Positions 8,295 through 17,415 are shown, counted from the stretch's first letter. The stretch is 64,000 nucleotides of DNA from Agathobaculum butyriciproducens (GCA_003096535.1 QEKJ01000001.1:124001-188000); one strand, 5' to 3'. Program-made: numbers and translations. The notes: a model not told the origin generated them from the letters alone.

Positions 8295-8515
8295 GCGAAT
8301 CCCCTCGCTGAGGTTCAGCGAAAAACTTTCCGCCCGTTAGGGGCGAACACGCTAACGCAGTTCGAGTACCCCGCTCAGCCGGTGCTGAAAAGGAGCCGCC
8401 CGTCAGGGGCGAACCGCCTGCGCAGTTCGTGTCCCCCGCTCAGCCGGTGCTGAAAAAAAGCTGCCGCCCGGAAAGGGCGAACCCGCTTGCGCAGTTCGTG
8501 TCCCCCAGCTGGTCG
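8295..8515 (+). repeat. Tandem ~70-bp repeats flanking element R1
   Basis: Three consecutive imperfect units contain a CGCCCG...GGGGCGAAC hairpin, GCAGTTCG and CCCCGCTCAGCCGGTGC. The same module occurs about 2.6 times beside element R3 (63610-63765) but is much degraded beside R2. Confidence 0.7.
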
Positions 8516-8531
8516 GTGCAGAAAATATATA

Positions 8532-8567
8532 CAAAAAGAGCTGCTGCACCCATGCAGCAGCTCTTTT
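8532..8567 (-). terminator. Terminator of prs
   Basis: The stem GAGCTGCTGCA (8538-8548 with 8553-8563) is followed on the minus strand by CTTTTTG, 15 bases after the prs stop. Confidence 0.85.
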
Positions 8568-8579
8568 CCATGCAAAATC

Positions 8580-9539
8580 TTAATCGAACAGGGTCGAAAC
8601 CGAAGTTTCCTCGTAGATACGCGCGATCGCCTCGGTGAACACCGGTGCAACCGGCAGAACGTTGATCTTATCCAGCTTCTTGTCATTGGTCAGCGGGATG
8701 GTATCGAGGATGGTCAGCTCCTTGATCGGGCTGTTCTGGATGCGCTCGATCGCCGGTCCGGACAGTACGCCGTGGCTTGCACAGGCGTAAACCTCGGTCG
8801 CGCCGCCGCGCTCTACCAGAGCGTCCGCTGCGTGTACGAGCGTGCCTGCGGTGTCGATCAGGTCATCAACCAGAATGCACTTCTTGCCCTCTACGTTGCC
8901 GATGATGTTCATAACCTCGGATACGTTGGCCTTCGGACGGCGCTTGTCGATGATGGCAAGCGGCATATCCAGCTTCTGGGTGAACTTGCGGGCACGGGTA
9001 ACCGAACCCAGATCGGGAGAAACGATAACGGTATCATCGGTGCCGACGCCGAACTTGCCCGCAATATACGGGATCAGGACGGAAGAACCGAGCATGTTAT
9101 CCACCGGAATGTCAAAGAAGCCCTGGATCTGTGCAGCGTGCAGGTCCATGGTCAGCACGCGGTCAGCGCCTGCAGCAGTAATAAGGTTTGCGACCAGCTT
9201 TGCGGAGATCGGGTCACGCGCCTTGCTCTTGCGGTCCTGACGAGCGTAGCCGAAATACGGGATTACAGCCGTGATACGGCCTGCCGATGCACGCTTGCAG
9301 GAGTCGATCATGATGAGCAGCTCCATCAGGTTGTTGTTTACCGGACCGCAGGTGGACTGTACGAGGAACACGTCCGAGCCGCGAACGGATTCCGAAATGG
9401 AAACCGAGATTTCGCCGTCAGCGAAGGTGGAGATGGCAGCCTTGCCGATCGGCAGTCCGAGCGCAGAAGCGATCTGCATCGCCAGTGCGGGATGGGAGTT
9501 GCCGGAGAAAATTTTGATGTTTTTTCCGTGAGAAATCAT
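8580..9539 (-). CDS. prs: Ribose-phosphate pyrophosphokinase (PRPP synthetase)
   Basis: The 319-residue enzyme makes 5-phosphoribosyl-1-pyrophosphate from ribose-5-phosphate and ATP for nucleotide, His and Trp synthesis. Class I features are present: IKIFSGNSHPALA at the N-terminus, the FADGE motif, the pyrophosphate-binding loop region YFGYARQDRK, the flexible KRRP segment and the PRPP-binding motif CILVDDLIDTAGTL (about residues 222-235). Length is normal. The ATG follows GGAGG. It lies 65 bases after the GlmU-like gene on the same strand, the usual glmU-prs pairing of Firmicutes, so co-transcription is likely. Confidence 0.97.
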   Translation of the reverse strand: MISHGKNIKIFSGNSHPALAMQIASALGLPIGKAAISTFADGEISVSISESVRGSDVFLVQSTCGPVNNNLMELLIMIDSCKRASAGRITAVIPYFGYARQDRKSKARDPISAKLVANLITAAGADRVLTMDLHAAQIQGFFDIPVDNMLGSSVLIPYIAGKFGVGTDDTVIVSPDLGSVTRARKFTQKLDMPLAIIDKRRPKANVSEVMNIIGNVEGKKCILVDDLIDTAGTLVHAADALVERGGATEVYACASHGVLSGPAIERIQNSPIKELTILDTIPLTNDKKLDKINVLPVAPVFTEAIARIYEETSVSTLFD

Positions 9540-9604
9540 TGATTTGCCTCCGTCATATAAATATATTTTTTGTTCCGTGTGGATTTATATACGTTTTTAT
9601 GGAT

Positions 9605-10852
9605 TTACTTTTCGTCCTTCTCGTGTGCGGCGCGGCGGCGGTCGTTCCAGCCCTCAAGATTGGTCTGGCGGGAACGTGCAACGCTCAGCGCACCGGCAGG
9701 AACGTCCTTGGTGACAGTCGTACCGGCAGCCGTAAACGCACGGTCGCCCAGCTTGACAGGCGAAACGAGGTTGGTATTGCAGCCGATGAAGCAGTCGTCA
9801 CCGATCTCGGTGCGGTACTTGTGATAGCCGTCGTAGTTGACAACGACCGTGCCGCAGCCGAAGTTGACGCGCTCGCCGACGGTCGCATCGCCGATATAGG
9901 TCAGGTGCGAAACCTTGGTGCCGTTGCCGATGGTGGACTTCTTCAGCTCTACGAAGTCGCCGATGCGGCAGCCGTCACCGACCACGCTCTGCGGGCGGAT
10001 ATAGGCAAACGGACCGACCGTGGTATTGCTGCCGACGGTGGATTCATAAACCTGCGAATTGTTTACCGTGGTGCCTGCGCCGATCTCGGCCTTTTCGAGG
10101 ATGGTGTTCGGGCCGATAACCGCGCCCGCGCCGACCTTGCAGCCGGGACGGATGTGACAGCCGGGCAGAATGGTCGCGCCCGGAGCAATATCAGCGTCCG
10201 GCGCAATGTAGGTGCTGGTCAGATCGAAGATCTGCACGCCCTTCTTGATGAGGCCGTAGTTGACACGCTGCATCATCTCGACCTGCGCCATAAAGGCGGC
10301 AGTGCCGTCGCAGATGACGTAAATCTTGTTGGTGATAGCAATGCCCTTCTGCGCACCGGCTGCAACAGCCGCCGCAACCAGGCCGTCGAGCGTATCAGCG
10401 CCGCTCGCGAGTGCCTTTTTCAGCATATCCCAGGTGAACATGGCGGCATAGCAGCGGCTGTCTCTCGGCAGAGGCTGACCTTCCGCATCAAAGCCCTGCT
10501 GCTCGGCAGACAGTACGCTGACGCCGTAACCGGTGTTCAGGTGCGTCTCCGCCAGATGGAACAGAGCGTCCTCCTCGGCCAGTGCAAACGGAGCCGCCAG
10601 CACCAGAACGTGCTCGCTCTCCGGCAGCGCAGCCAGCGAGGCAAAACGATTTGCGGCATCGAGCGCGATGTCCTGTGCGCCGGCAACGGCAGGCTCTCTG
10701 TCGTCGTGCGCAAAGAAGCACGCCTCCACCGCATCAGGCAACGCATCCCGCATTGCATCGCCCGCAGTGCCGAACAACACCGGACGCGCAAAAGCGGAAA
10801 TGCCGTTTTCGTCAAACAGGCCGCCAACCATGACGGCATTTACTTTATTCAT
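9605..10852 (-). CDS. glmU: GlmU-like acetyltransferase with degenerate N-terminal uridylyltransferase domain
   Basis: The start MNKVNAVMVGG is chosen because AAAGGA lies nine bases upstream, giving 415 residues. The C-terminal half (about 195-395) is a left-handed beta-helix matching the GlmU acetyltransferase domain, with KKSTIGNGTKVSHLTYIGDA, NFGCGTVVVNYDG and the His/Lys/Tyr/Asn positions of its active site. The N-terminal ~190 residues align in length with the uridylyltransferase domain but lack its LAAGxGTRMxS nucleotide loop; MVGGLFDENGISAF stands there instead. The protein can be predicted to acetylate glucosamine-1-phosphate; UTP transfer must come from elsewhere. It sits upstream of prs as normal glmU does. 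Confidence 0.85.
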   Translation of the reverse strand: MNKVNAVMVGGLFDENGISAFARPVLFGTAGDAMRDALPDAVEACFFAHDDREPAVAGAQDIALDAANRFASLAALPESEHVLVLAAPFALAEEDALFHLAETHLNTGYGVSVLSAEQQGFDAEGQPLPRDSRCYAAMFTWDMLKKALASGADTLDGLVAAAVAAGAQKGIAITNKIYVICDGTAAFMAQVEMMQRVNYGLIKKGVQIFDLTSTYIAPDADIAPGATILPGCHIRPGCKVGAGAVIGPNTILEKAEIGAGTTVNNSQVYESTVGSNTTVGPFAYIRPQSVVGDGCRIGDFVELKKSTIGNGTKVSHLTYIGDATVGERVNFGCGTVVVNYDGYHKYRTEIGDDCFIGCNTNLVSPVKLGDRAFTAAGTTVTKDVPAGALSVARSRQTNLEGWNDRRRAAHEKDEK

Positions 10853-10909
10853 CGCAGAAATCCTTTCGTTTCTCAAGGGTCATACGACCAGATTTTCCGA
10901 TATAGCTTT

Positions 10910-10915
10910 ATTATA
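10910..10915 (-). promoter_or_regulatory. Probable -10 box of the glmU-prs operon
   Basis: TATAAT reads on the minus strand about 60 bases before the start at 10852. No good -35 box is visible at 16-18 bases, so this call is weak. Confidence 0.4.
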
Positions 10916-11034
10916 CAACAGTATGCCGCAAATTGCATTATCATTTTTCGATAAATTTCTTCTCACCGCATAATATTTTTCGCCGTTTGCATACAAAGGC
11001 CGCAAAGCAAGCATTTTGGTGGGAAATCAAGTAA

Positions 11035-11276
11035 TGGAAAATTGAGAATGGAAAATGGAAAATGAGTGTTAGATAAAGCCATTTGCAGAAAATAACATCG
11101 TTTCAGATAGCCTTACCGTAGGGTGCGGCAAGGTGAATTGCCCGAAGGGCAAGAGAAGGTGCCGCACCCTACGATTTGGCGTTACATGACGATTATTCCG
11201 TATAAAAATACGATAACACGTTTCATTCCACGTTCATTTTCCATTCTCCATTCTCCATTCTCAATTCTCCATTACT
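11035..11276. repeat. MITE-like repeat: AT heptamer arms around a REP-like hairpin
   Basis: The left arm is AATGGAAAATTGAGAATGG (near 11035-11065) and the right arm is its inverted form built of CCATTCTC heptamers (11228-11276). Between them lies a nested palindrome (11115-11173) whose arms are CCGTAGGGTGCGGCA and TGCCGCACCCTACG around TTGCCC-GAA-GGGCAA. Similar heptamer strings occur at 14993, 53655 and 55130. The 473-base gap 10853-11325 holds this element and no gene. Confidence 0.65.
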
Positions 11277-11280
11277 GCAC

Positions 11281-11314
11281 AAAAAAGACTCGAAACATAC
11301 GTTTCGAGTCTTTT
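11281..11314 (-). terminator. Terminator of ridA (11326-11712)
   Basis: The 10-bp stem GACTCGAAAC...GTTTCGAGTC (11287-11310) is followed on the minus strand by TTTTTT. Confidence 0.85.
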
Positions 11315-11325
11315 AGGGTTAGCTT

Positions 11326-11712
11326 TTAGCCCTGAACTGCGATAACCTCAACTTCAACCTTAGCGCCGAGCGGCAGAGCAGCTACTTCAACGCAGGAACG
11401 AGCCGGAGCGCCTTCCGGGAAGTACTTCGCGTACACGCCGTTGAATGCAGCAAAGTCGTTGATGTCGGACAGGAAGCAGGTGGTCTTGACTACGCGGTCA
11501 AAGGACACGCCGCCCTGTGCCAGAACGCACTGCAGGTTCTTCATGACCTGCTCGGTCTGCTCCTCGATGGTGGTTGCTACAATCTTGCCCGCCTTCGGAT
11601 CGATCGGAACCTGACCGGAGGTAAATACGAAACCGTTTGCAGCGATTGCCTGAGAGTACGGGCCTACTGCTGCCGGTGCAAGATCAGTGTGCAGAACTTC
11701 CTTGATAGCCAT
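11326..11712 (-). CDS. ridA: RidA family 2-iminobutanoate/2-iminopropanoate deaminase
   Basis: The 128-residue protein has the YjgF/RidA core: PAAVGPYSQAIAANGFVFTSGQVPIDP, then VVKTTCFLSDINDFAAFN and PARSCVEVAALPLGAKVEVEVIA with the Arg expected to bind the substrate carboxylate. RidA hydrolyses reactive imine and enamine intermediates released by PLP enzymes such as threonine dehydratase. The ATG follows AAAGGAG. It lies downstream of typA on the same strand with a 104-base gap. A second RidA lies at 46814; this one has no catabolic partner beside it and may be the housekeeping copy. Confidence 0.93.
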   Translation of the reverse strand: MAIKEVLHTDLAPAAVGPYSQAIAANGFVFTSGQVPIDPKAGKIVATTIEEQTEQVMKNLQCVLAQGGVSFDRVVKTTCFLSDINDFAAFNGVYAKYFPEGAPARSCVEVAALPLGAKVEVEVIAVQG

Positions 11713-11797
11713 GGTGGGAATTCTCCTTTATATATCTTTATTTTTTGATAACCGGGTGAAATGAGTGCTTTTGTGCATAAAATCCGCACAGAAACGC

Positions 11798-11818
11798 AAT
11801 TGTGGCGTTGCCACAATT
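11798..11818. terminator. Hairpin overlapping the typA stop codon
   Basis: AATTGTGGC-GTT-GCCACAATT is a perfect 9-bp stem that includes the typA stop codon. There is only a weak T tail, so it may attenuate or stabilise rather than terminate. Confidence 0.45.
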
Positions 11819-13643
11819 ACTTCTTGCCGCCCTTGGTCTTTTTCAGACGCTCAGTGTTGGACAGAACGCGCTTGCGCATACGGATGCTCTCCGGAGTGAT
11901 CTCGAGCAGCTCATCGTCGGAGATGAACTCGAGTGCCGCCTCGATGGACATCTGGCGCGGAGGAATCAGGCGCAGCGCATCATCCGAGCCGGATGCACGC
12001 ATGTTGGTCAGCTGCTTCTTCTTGCAGACGTTTACAGCCATGTCCTCGCCGCGCGGGTTCTCGCCGACGATCATGCCTTCGTATACCATCGTGCCGGGGC
12101 CGATGAACAGCGGGCCGCGATCCTGTGCGTTGAACAGGCCGTAGCCGACAGCCTCGCCGGCCTCAAACGCGATCAGAGAACCGGTGGTGCGCTTCTGGAT
12201 ATCGCCCTTGTACGGCTGATAGCCGTTGAATACGGAGGACATAACACCCTCGCCCTTGGTATCGGTCAGGAACTCAGTGCGGTAGCCGAACAGGCCGCGT
12301 GCCGGAATAATGAACTCCAGACGCATACGGTCGGTGCCCTTCGGGTTCATGGAAACCAGCTCGCCCTTACGAGCGCCCATCTTCTCCATGATCGCGCCGA
12401 CTGCATCGGCCGGAACGTCCGCGATCATGCGCTCCATCGGCTCACAGGTCTTGCCGTCGATCTCCTTGAGCAGTGCCTTCGGTGCGCCGACCTGGAACTC
12501 GTAGCCCTCACGGCGCAGGTTCTCGATCAGGATGGACAGGTGCATCTCACCGCGGCCGCAAACGCGGAATGCGTCGGTGGTGTCGGTTTCGTTTACGCGC
12601 AGGGATACATCCTTGAGCAGCTCACGGAACAGACGCTCACGCAGGTGGCGGGAGGTAACAAACTTGCCTTCCTTGCCGGCGAACGGAGAGTCGTTGACCA
12701 TAAAGGTCATCTCAACGGTCGGCTCGGAAATCTTAACGAACGGCAGAGCCTCAACGTGCTCGGGGTCGCACAGGGTCTCACCGATGGTTACGCCCTCGAT
12801 GCCGGAGAAGCAAACGATCTCGCCTGCCTGTGCCTCCTCGATCGGCTGACGACCCAGCTCCTCGATGGAGTACAGGGTAACCAGCTTCGCGTTGTACGGC
12901 TTGGTGTTGCCGTGGTAGTCGCAGACGGTAACCTGCTGACCTACCTTCATCGAGCCGCGCTCGATACGGCCGATGCCGATACGACCGACGTACTCGTTGT
13001 AGTCAATAGAAGAAACGAGCATCTGGGTCGGGCCTTCGGTATCAACATGCGGCGCCGGAATATGCTCGAGGATCTGCTCGAACAGCGGGGTCAGGTCCTT
13101 GCCCTCCACGTTCGGGGACATGGAAGCGGTGCCTGCACGGCCGGAGCAGTAAACGATCGGGCTGTCCAGCTGCTCGTCGGTCGCATCAAGGTTGAGCAGC
13201 AGTTCGAGAACCTCGTCGCCGATCTCGTTGAGGCGAGCGTCCGGACGGTCGATCTTGTTGATTGCAATGATGATCTTGTGACCGAACTCCAGTGCCTTCT
13301 GCAGCACGAAGCGGGTCTGCGGCATCGGGCCTTCTGCTGCGTCAACCAGCAGAACAACGCCGTCTACCATCTTGAGGATACGCTCTACCTCGCCGGAGAA
13401 GTCGGCGTGGCCCGGGGTATCTACGATGTTGATCTTTACGCCCTTGTAATGTACAGAGGTGTTCTTTGCCAGAATGGTAATGCCGCGCTCACGCTCGATG
13501 TCGCCCGAGTCCATGACACGCTCCTCTACCACCTGATTTTCGCGGAAAGCGCCAGCCTGCTTGAGCATCTGATCGACCAGAGTAGTCTTGCCATGGTCAA
13601 CGTGCGCAATGATGGCGATGTTGCGTAAATCGTTACGGATCAT
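11817..13643 (-). CDS. typA: Translational GTPase TypA/BipA
   Basis: The 608-residue protein has the TypA layout: an N-terminal translational GTPase domain with [14 protein letters not shown] (residues 10-23), the RERGITI switch, DTPGHADF (G3) and NKIDRPDA (G4), then beta-barrel and EF-G-like domains and the TypA-specific C-terminal domain with [12 protein letters not shown]. It binds ribosomes and helps 50S assembly and stress adaptation. Length is normal for the family. The C-terminus ends in a basic tail KKTKGGKK. Confidence 0.97.
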   Translation of the reverse strand: MIRNDLRNIAIIAHVDHGKTTLVDQMLKQAGAFRENQVVEERVMDSGDIERERGITILAKNTSVHYKGVKINIVDTPGHADFSGEVERILKMVDGVVLLVDAAEGPMPQTRFVLQKALEFGHKIIIAINKIDRPDARLNEIGDEVLELLLNLDATDEQLDSPIVYCSGRAGTASMSPNVEGKDLTPLFEQILEHIPAPHVDTEGPTQMLVSSIDYNEYVGRIGIGRIERGSMKVGQQVTVCDYHGNTKPYNAKLVTLYSIEELGRQPIEEAQAGEIVCFSGIEGVTIGETLCDPEHVEALPFVKISEPTVEMTFMVNDSPFAGKEGKFVTSRHLRERLFRELLKDVSLRVNETDTTDAFRVCGRGEMHLSILIENLRREGYEFQVGAPKALLKEIDGKTCEPMERMIADVPADAVGAIMEKMGARKGELVSMNPKGTDRMRLEFIIPARGLFGYRTEFLTDTKGEGVMSSVFNGYQPYKGDIQKRTTGSLIAFEAGEAVGYGLFNAQDRGPLFIGPGTMVYEGMIVGENPRGEDMAVNVCKKKQLTNMRASGSDDALRLIPPRQMSIEAALEFISDDELLEITPESIRMRKRVLSNTERLKKTKGGKK

Positions 13644-13804
13644 ATATTCTATTCCTCCATCAGCGGGATTATTTTCGTACAGAATTTATTATACCCGTTT
13701 TTTCGTTCATTTTCCACCTATTTTATCGTCAAAATTACGGCGATATATCCGCTCCAAATTGTAAAATATTTTACCGAACTGAGAAATCTCCCCATGTTTT
13801 CCGG

Positions 13805-13833
13805 TTGACGCAGGCTTACTCCTGCCGTACAAT
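13805..13833 (+). promoter_or_regulatory. Promoter of the secreted protein gene
   Basis: TTGACG (13805-13810), 17 bases and TACAAT (13828-13833) lie 43 bases before the ATG. Confidence 0.8.
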
Positions 13834-13876
13834 AAAGAAAAGACGCAAGCGTCTGATAAAAGGAAGGAGAATCTCT

Positions 13877-14992
13877 ATGAATAAAATCGGAAAGGCAATG
13901 CTCTGCACCGTACTGACCGGCGCGATGGCTGTCGGCGCTGCAGGCGCGGCCGACCTTGGTTCCCTGTCTCCGCAGGGTGCTAAGGCGTATCTGAATCAGA
14001 TCACCACCCTGCAGAATAAGTATGGCAAGGCTGCCGCCCGCACGGACGATGGCTTCAAGGGACTGCTGACCGGACTTTCCATGGCAAAGCTGGTGGATAT
14101 GGACGGCGACGGCACGCCCGAGCTGTACTGCGGCGCAGGTCTGAACGGTCAGCATATGTATTCGTATGCGGATGGGAAAATCTACGCGCTGGATATTCCG
14201 GAGGGCGTGAGCAACTTCGGCACGGATGTTTCGCCGTGCACCCAGTTTTACGTTGGCAAAGCCAAGGCGTATCTGGTCTCTGGTCAGGAAGTAATGAATA
14301 ACAATCCGGTCACCTTCTGGACCAAACAGGGCGATAAAGCCGTTGTGGTCCTCACCTACACGGACGGCTTCGACTGGGATGCCGAGACACCGACACCAGT
14401 CAAAACTATCAACGGTCAGTCCGTTACCGCAGAGGAATTTTCTTCCGCTATCCTCGACTTCACCGGCGATATGGACGAGCAATATTACTCCTTCTGGGAA
14501 AGCCCTTACAACAGCGACCGTGCGCTGTCTCCGCGTTCGGCTCTGCAGGACACCATCACCTCCCTGCGTAAACTCACCAACCCGACCGCACATGTTTCCC
14601 GCCACAAGGTAACACTCAACGGCGCAAAGGCTGATCTGGCTGCGTACACCATCAACAGCAACAACTATTTCAAGCTGCGCGATCTTGCAAAAGCACTGAA
14701 AGGTCTGGATTATGAATTTGAGGTAAAGTGGAACGCCGCCCAGCAGCGCATCGACCTGACGAGCCGAACCGCGTACACGCCGGTCGGCGGCGAACAGGCT
14801 GCCCTGCCCGCCGGCAATAAGGCTGCCACGCTCACGAACGCCTCCGTCTACCTCGACGGAAAGCCGCTTTCCCTCACCGCCTACTCCATCGGCGGCAATA
14901 ACTACTTCAAGCTGCGCGACCTCGTTTTCGCGCTCGGCTTTTCCGTGGATTGGGATAACGCCACCTCGACTGTTACCATTTCGGCTCAGTAA
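13877..14992 (+). CDS. Secreted protein with two copper-amine-oxidase-like (stalk) domains
   Basis: The 371-residue protein begins MNKIGKAMLCTVLTGAMAVG, a signal peptide with a likely cut after AAGA. An Asp-rich VDMDGDGTPELYCG near residue 75 resembles VCBS/EF-type calcium-binding repeats. Two C-terminal repeats, VTLNGAKADLAAYTINSNNYFKLRDLAKAL and a second one ending VFALGFSVDWDNATSTVTIS (about residues 245-295 and 320-371), are the Cu-amine-oxidase N-terminal-like domain that clostridial surface proteins use as stalks or wall-binding modules. I start it at this ATG because GGAAGGAG precedes it and the signal peptide fits. Substrate or partner is unknown. Confidence 0.85.
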   Translation: MNKIGKAMLCTVLTGAMAVGAAGAADLGSLSPQGAKAYLNQITTLQNKYGKAAARTDDGFKGLLTGLSMAKLVDMDGDGTPELYCGAGLNGQHMYSYADGKIYALDIPEGVSNFGTDVSPCTQFYVGKAKAYLVSGQEVMNNNPVTFWTKQGDKAVVVLTYTDGFDWDAETPTPVKTINGQSVTAEEFSSAILDFTGDMDEQYYSFWESPYNSDRALSPRSALQDTITSLRKLTNPTAHVSRHKVTLNGAKADLAAYTINSNNYFKLRDLAKALKGLDYEFEVKWNAAQQRIDLTSRTAYTPVGGEQAALPAGNKAATLTNASVYLDGKPLSLTAYSIGGNNYFKLRDLVFALGFSVDWDNATSTVTISAQ

Positions 14993-14999
14993 TGGAGAA

Positions 15000-15345
15000 T
15001 TGAGAATTACAAAAAGCCACTGTTCAGTGAACAGTGGCTTTTTCGCGCCATGGCGCGATTCAATTCCGGTTTGCTTGCAAACCGCACCCGCATGGCAGGA
15101 TTTCGCACAGAAATCCGAGTCATTGGCTCCGCCGCAGCGGACCGCGCATACGCGCGGATTCAAACGCGTTTGCCCGCAAACGCATAAAAAGTCAGGACAT
15201 GCGCCTGACTTTTTATACAAGAAAGGGATTCTGTGTGCCCGTCAAAGGCGGACGCGCAGAATCCCGCACAGGACGTATCCGAGCCAACGGCTCGGTACGT
15301 CCCCCTCGATTGAAAGGCCAAAGGCCTTTCAATCGAGAAGCGAAG
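15000..15345. repeat. Intergenic hairpin array, copy A
   Basis: The gap between the secreted protein and acpP is almost entirely self-complementary: AAAAAGCCACTG...CAGTGGCTTTTT (15011-15043, also a good terminator for the gene upstream), CGCGCCATGGCGCG, GGTTTGCTTGCAAACC, GATTTCGCACAGAAATC, CCGCGCATACGCGCGG, AAAAAGTCAGG...CCTGACTTTTT (near 15186-15215), GGGATTCTG...CAGAATCCC, GGACGTA...TACGTCC and GATTGAAAGGCC...GGCCTTTCAATC (15307-15337). Linkers such as TTTTTATG and TTGAATCCGCGC recur in arrays B and C. No gene is present. Confidence 0.8.
15011..15043 (+). terminator. Terminator after the secreted protein gene
   Basis: A perfect stem of 14 or more base pairs starting AAAAAGCCACTG ends in GGCTTTTT, 19 bases past the stop. 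Confidence 0.8.
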
Positions 15346-15350
15346 CGCCC

Positions 15351-15575
15351 TTACTGGTTTGCTTCGATGTAGTTTACGATGTCACCGATGGTGCTCATCT
15401 TAGCAGCTTCCTCGTCGGAAATCGTTACGCCGAAGTTCTCCTCGAGGTCCATCATCAGCTCTACAACGTCCAGAGAGTCTGCGTTCAGGTCTTCCTTAAC
15501 CTTGGTGTCCATGGTCATGGTGGAAGCATCAGCGTCAAACTTGTCTGCCAGGATTTCACATACCTTTTCAAACAT
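15351..15575 (-). CDS. acpP: Acyl carrier protein
   Basis: The 74-residue acidic protein has the phosphopantetheine attachment motif ADSLDVVELMMDLEE with Ser34. It carries growing acyl chains for the fatty-acid synthase encoded upstream. Here it is the last gene of the acc/fab operon, five bases after accA, instead of the usual place near fabH or fabK. GGAGTG precedes the ATG. Confidence 0.97.
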   Translation of the reverse strand: MFEKVCEILADKFDADASTMTMDTKVKEDLNADSLDVVELMMDLEENFGVTISDEEAAKMSTIGDIVNYIEANQ

Positions 15576-15580
15576 GGGAT

Positions 15581-16399
15581 TTACACTCCTTCATTACTTT
15601 CTTGATTTATTGTTCTGAAAACTCCGACTCTGCGGAATTTTTCATACCGTTTCTGCAGCATCGTGTCGATGTCCGGCTCAGCATCCAGCTCGGCAAGCTG
15701 GTCGCGCAGCGTGCGCGCCACATTGCGGATAAGCTGTGCGGAGGATGTGCCCTCCTGAATGATGCCTTCGATCATACCGAAGCTGTACAGGTCCTGCGCG
15801 GTGATATGCAGCGTGTCCGCTGCCTCCGCCTCGCGCTTGGGGTCCTTCCAGAGAATGGACGCGCAGCCGCGCGGCGAAATAACCGAATACAGGGCGTTCT
15901 CGAGCATGAGCACACGATCTGCCACCGCCAGCGCCAGTGCGCCGCCGGAGCCGCCCTCACCCGTCACGATAGAGACAACAGGCGTTTTCAGCTCGATAAA
16001 CTCATACAAACAGCGGGCAATGGCCTCGCCCTGACCGCGTTCCTCCGCGCCAACGCCGCAGAACGCGCCGCCGGTGTCAACAAAGTTGATGACCGGGCGG
16101 TGGAATTTCTCCGCCTGATGTGCGAGACGCAAGGCCTTTCGATAGCCCTCCGGGTGCGCCATGCCGAAGTTGGCGTCCATATTCTGCTCAATGGTGCGGC
16201 CCTTGCGGTGGCCGATTACCGTCACCGGTGTGCCGTTGAAGTAGCCAACGCCGCCGAGGATGGCATGGTCGTCCGAAAAATAGCGGTCGCCGTGCAGCTC
16301 GGTGAAGTCGGTGAACAGTTCATTGATATAATCCGTGATCATCGGGCGCTTGGTATCGTGGATGATACGCATTTTTTCACTTGCGGGTTTGTTAATCAC
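15581..16399 (-). CDS. accA: Acetyl-CoA carboxylase, carboxyltransferase subunit alpha
   Basis: The 272-residue subunit transfers the carboxyl group from biotin to acetyl-CoA with AccD. Blocks seen include TDYINELFTDFTELHGDRYF, GHRKGRTIEQNMDANFGM, FVDTGGAFCGVGAEERGQGEAIA and EGGSGGALALAVADRV. It is the short Firmicutes form without the long N-terminal extension of E. coli AccA. The GTG start at 16399 overlaps the accD stop by eight bases; an ATG nine codons in is an alternative. Confidence 0.95.
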   Translation of the reverse strand: MINKPASEKMRIIHDTKRPMITDYINELFTDFTELHGDRYFSDDHAILGGVGYFNGTPVTVIGHRKGRTIEQNMDANFGMAHPEGYRKALRLAHQAEKFHRPVINFVDTGGAFCGVGAEERGQGEAIARCLYEFIELKTPVVSIVTGEGGSGGALALAVADRVLMLENALYSVISPRGCASILWKDPKREAEAADTLHITAQDLYSFGMIEGIIQEGTSSAQLIRNVARTLRDQLAELDAEPDIDTMLQKRYEKFRRVGVFRTINQESNEGV

Positions 16400-17267
16400 G
16401 ACGCCACACCTGCCATTTCTTGGACTTAGAGCCGCAGTGCAGCTTCAAGAGTTTTTCCAGCGTTTCTCTGAGTTGATTACGCGGAACTATTTTATCACAG
16501 AAACCGTGCGATAGCAAGAACTCCGAGGACTGAAAATCGTCCGGGAGGGTCTGACCGATGGTTCCCTCGATAACACGGCGGCCGGCAAAGCCGATGGTCG
16601 TGCGCGGCTCCGCGAGGATAATATCGCCCAGCATGGCGAACGACGCGGTAACACCGCCCGTGGTCGGGTCGGTCAGCACGGTGATATACAGCAGTCCGGC
16701 ATCCGAGTGACGGCGCGCCGCCGCGGACACCTTTGCCATCTGCAGGAGCGAAAACATGCCCTCCTGCATACGCGCACCGCCCGAGCAGGTGAACAGCACG
16801 ACAGGCAGACCCTTTTCGGTCGCGTACTCGAACAGGCGGGTCAGCTTTTCACCGACGACCGAACCCATAGACGCCATCATGAAATGGCTGTCCATGACGC
16901 CGATCGCGGTTTCCACGCCGCCGATCTTACACACGCCGGTCTTGACTGCGTCCGGCATGCCGACCTTTTCAGCCAGCTCTGCCGTTTTCTCTGCGTATCC
17001 CGGGAAGTGGATCGGGTCCGCCGGTGCCAGATTGGCGTACAGCTCCTCAAAGCTGTCCTTATCCGCGATCTGACGGATGCGCGTGCGCGCGAGCAGTCGT
17101 CCGTAGCGTCCGCAGTGCGGGCACACATACAGATTCTTGCCGTAGGCATACGCCTTCAGTTCTGCGCCGCAGCCCTTGCAGGTTACGACCTTGGCCGCTT
17201 CGTCCTCCTGCGGTTTCATTTCCATAGAGGTCTCGCGTGTTTTTTGAAACAGGTCGATCAGACCCAT
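16392..17267 (-). CDS. accD: Acetyl-CoA carboxylase, carboxyltransferase subunit beta
   Basis: The 291-residue subunit has an N-terminal four-cysteine zinc ribbon (CKGCGAELKAYAYGKNLYVC and a CPHC pair, about residues 29-52) and a crotonase-fold core with CSGGARMQEGMFSLLQMAK, followed by DPTTGGVTASFAMLGDI and GFAGRRVIEGT. It pairs with AccA. The ATG chosen follows GGGGAG at six bases; an upstream ATG adds ten unlikely residues. Confidence 0.95.
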   Translation of the reverse strand: MGLIDLFQKTRETSMEMKPQEDEAAKVVTCKGCGAELKAYAYGKNLYVCPHCGRYGRLLARTRIRQIADKDSFEELYANLAPADPIHFPGYAEKTAELAEKVGMPDAVKTGVCKIGGVETAIGVMDSHFMMASMGSVVGEKLTRLFEYATEKGLPVVLFTCSGGARMQEGMFSLLQMAKVSAAARRHSDAGLLYITVLTDPTTGGVTASFAMLGDIILAEPRTTIGFAGRRVIEGTIGQTLPDDFQSSEFLLSHGFCDKIVPRNQLRETLEKLLKLHCGSKSKKWQVWRRD

Positions 17268-17283
17268 GCGTAACTCCCCTTTC

Positions 17284-17415
17284 ACTGTTAAGATCAATAC
17301 CGCGTGATTGTTTGCAATCGTGCGGTATCACCTCTTGAATCCTGCAGATTAACAGTCTGCGGATTGCAAAAATCTGCGGATTGCTCAAACTTCTTCGGAT
17401 TCAACTATACTTGCG
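17284..17415. repeat. Hairpins between accC and accD
   Basis: ATACCGCGTGATTG...CAATCGTGCGGTAT (17292-17329) forms a long stem with an inner GATTG/CAATC helix, followed by CCGCAGACTGTTAATCTGC-type short hairpins. A similar stem (ATACCGCATAATTG...) lies after the tryptophanase gene at 48998. The 146-base gap holds no gene. Confidence 0.55.

Noticed and set aside
8250..8686. ORFs across the tandem GC-rich units before prs
   Set aside because: Repeat translations only; frames differ between R1 and R3.
13718..15220. 500-codon frame on the minus strand across the secreted protein and hairpin array A
   Set aside because: It is antisense to a gene with a signal peptide and known domains; its N-terminal part only translates the hairpins.
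15034..15605. Plus-strand frames through hairpin array A and acpP
   Set aside because: Translations of palindromes with low complexity and no ribosome sites; acpP on the other strand is secure.
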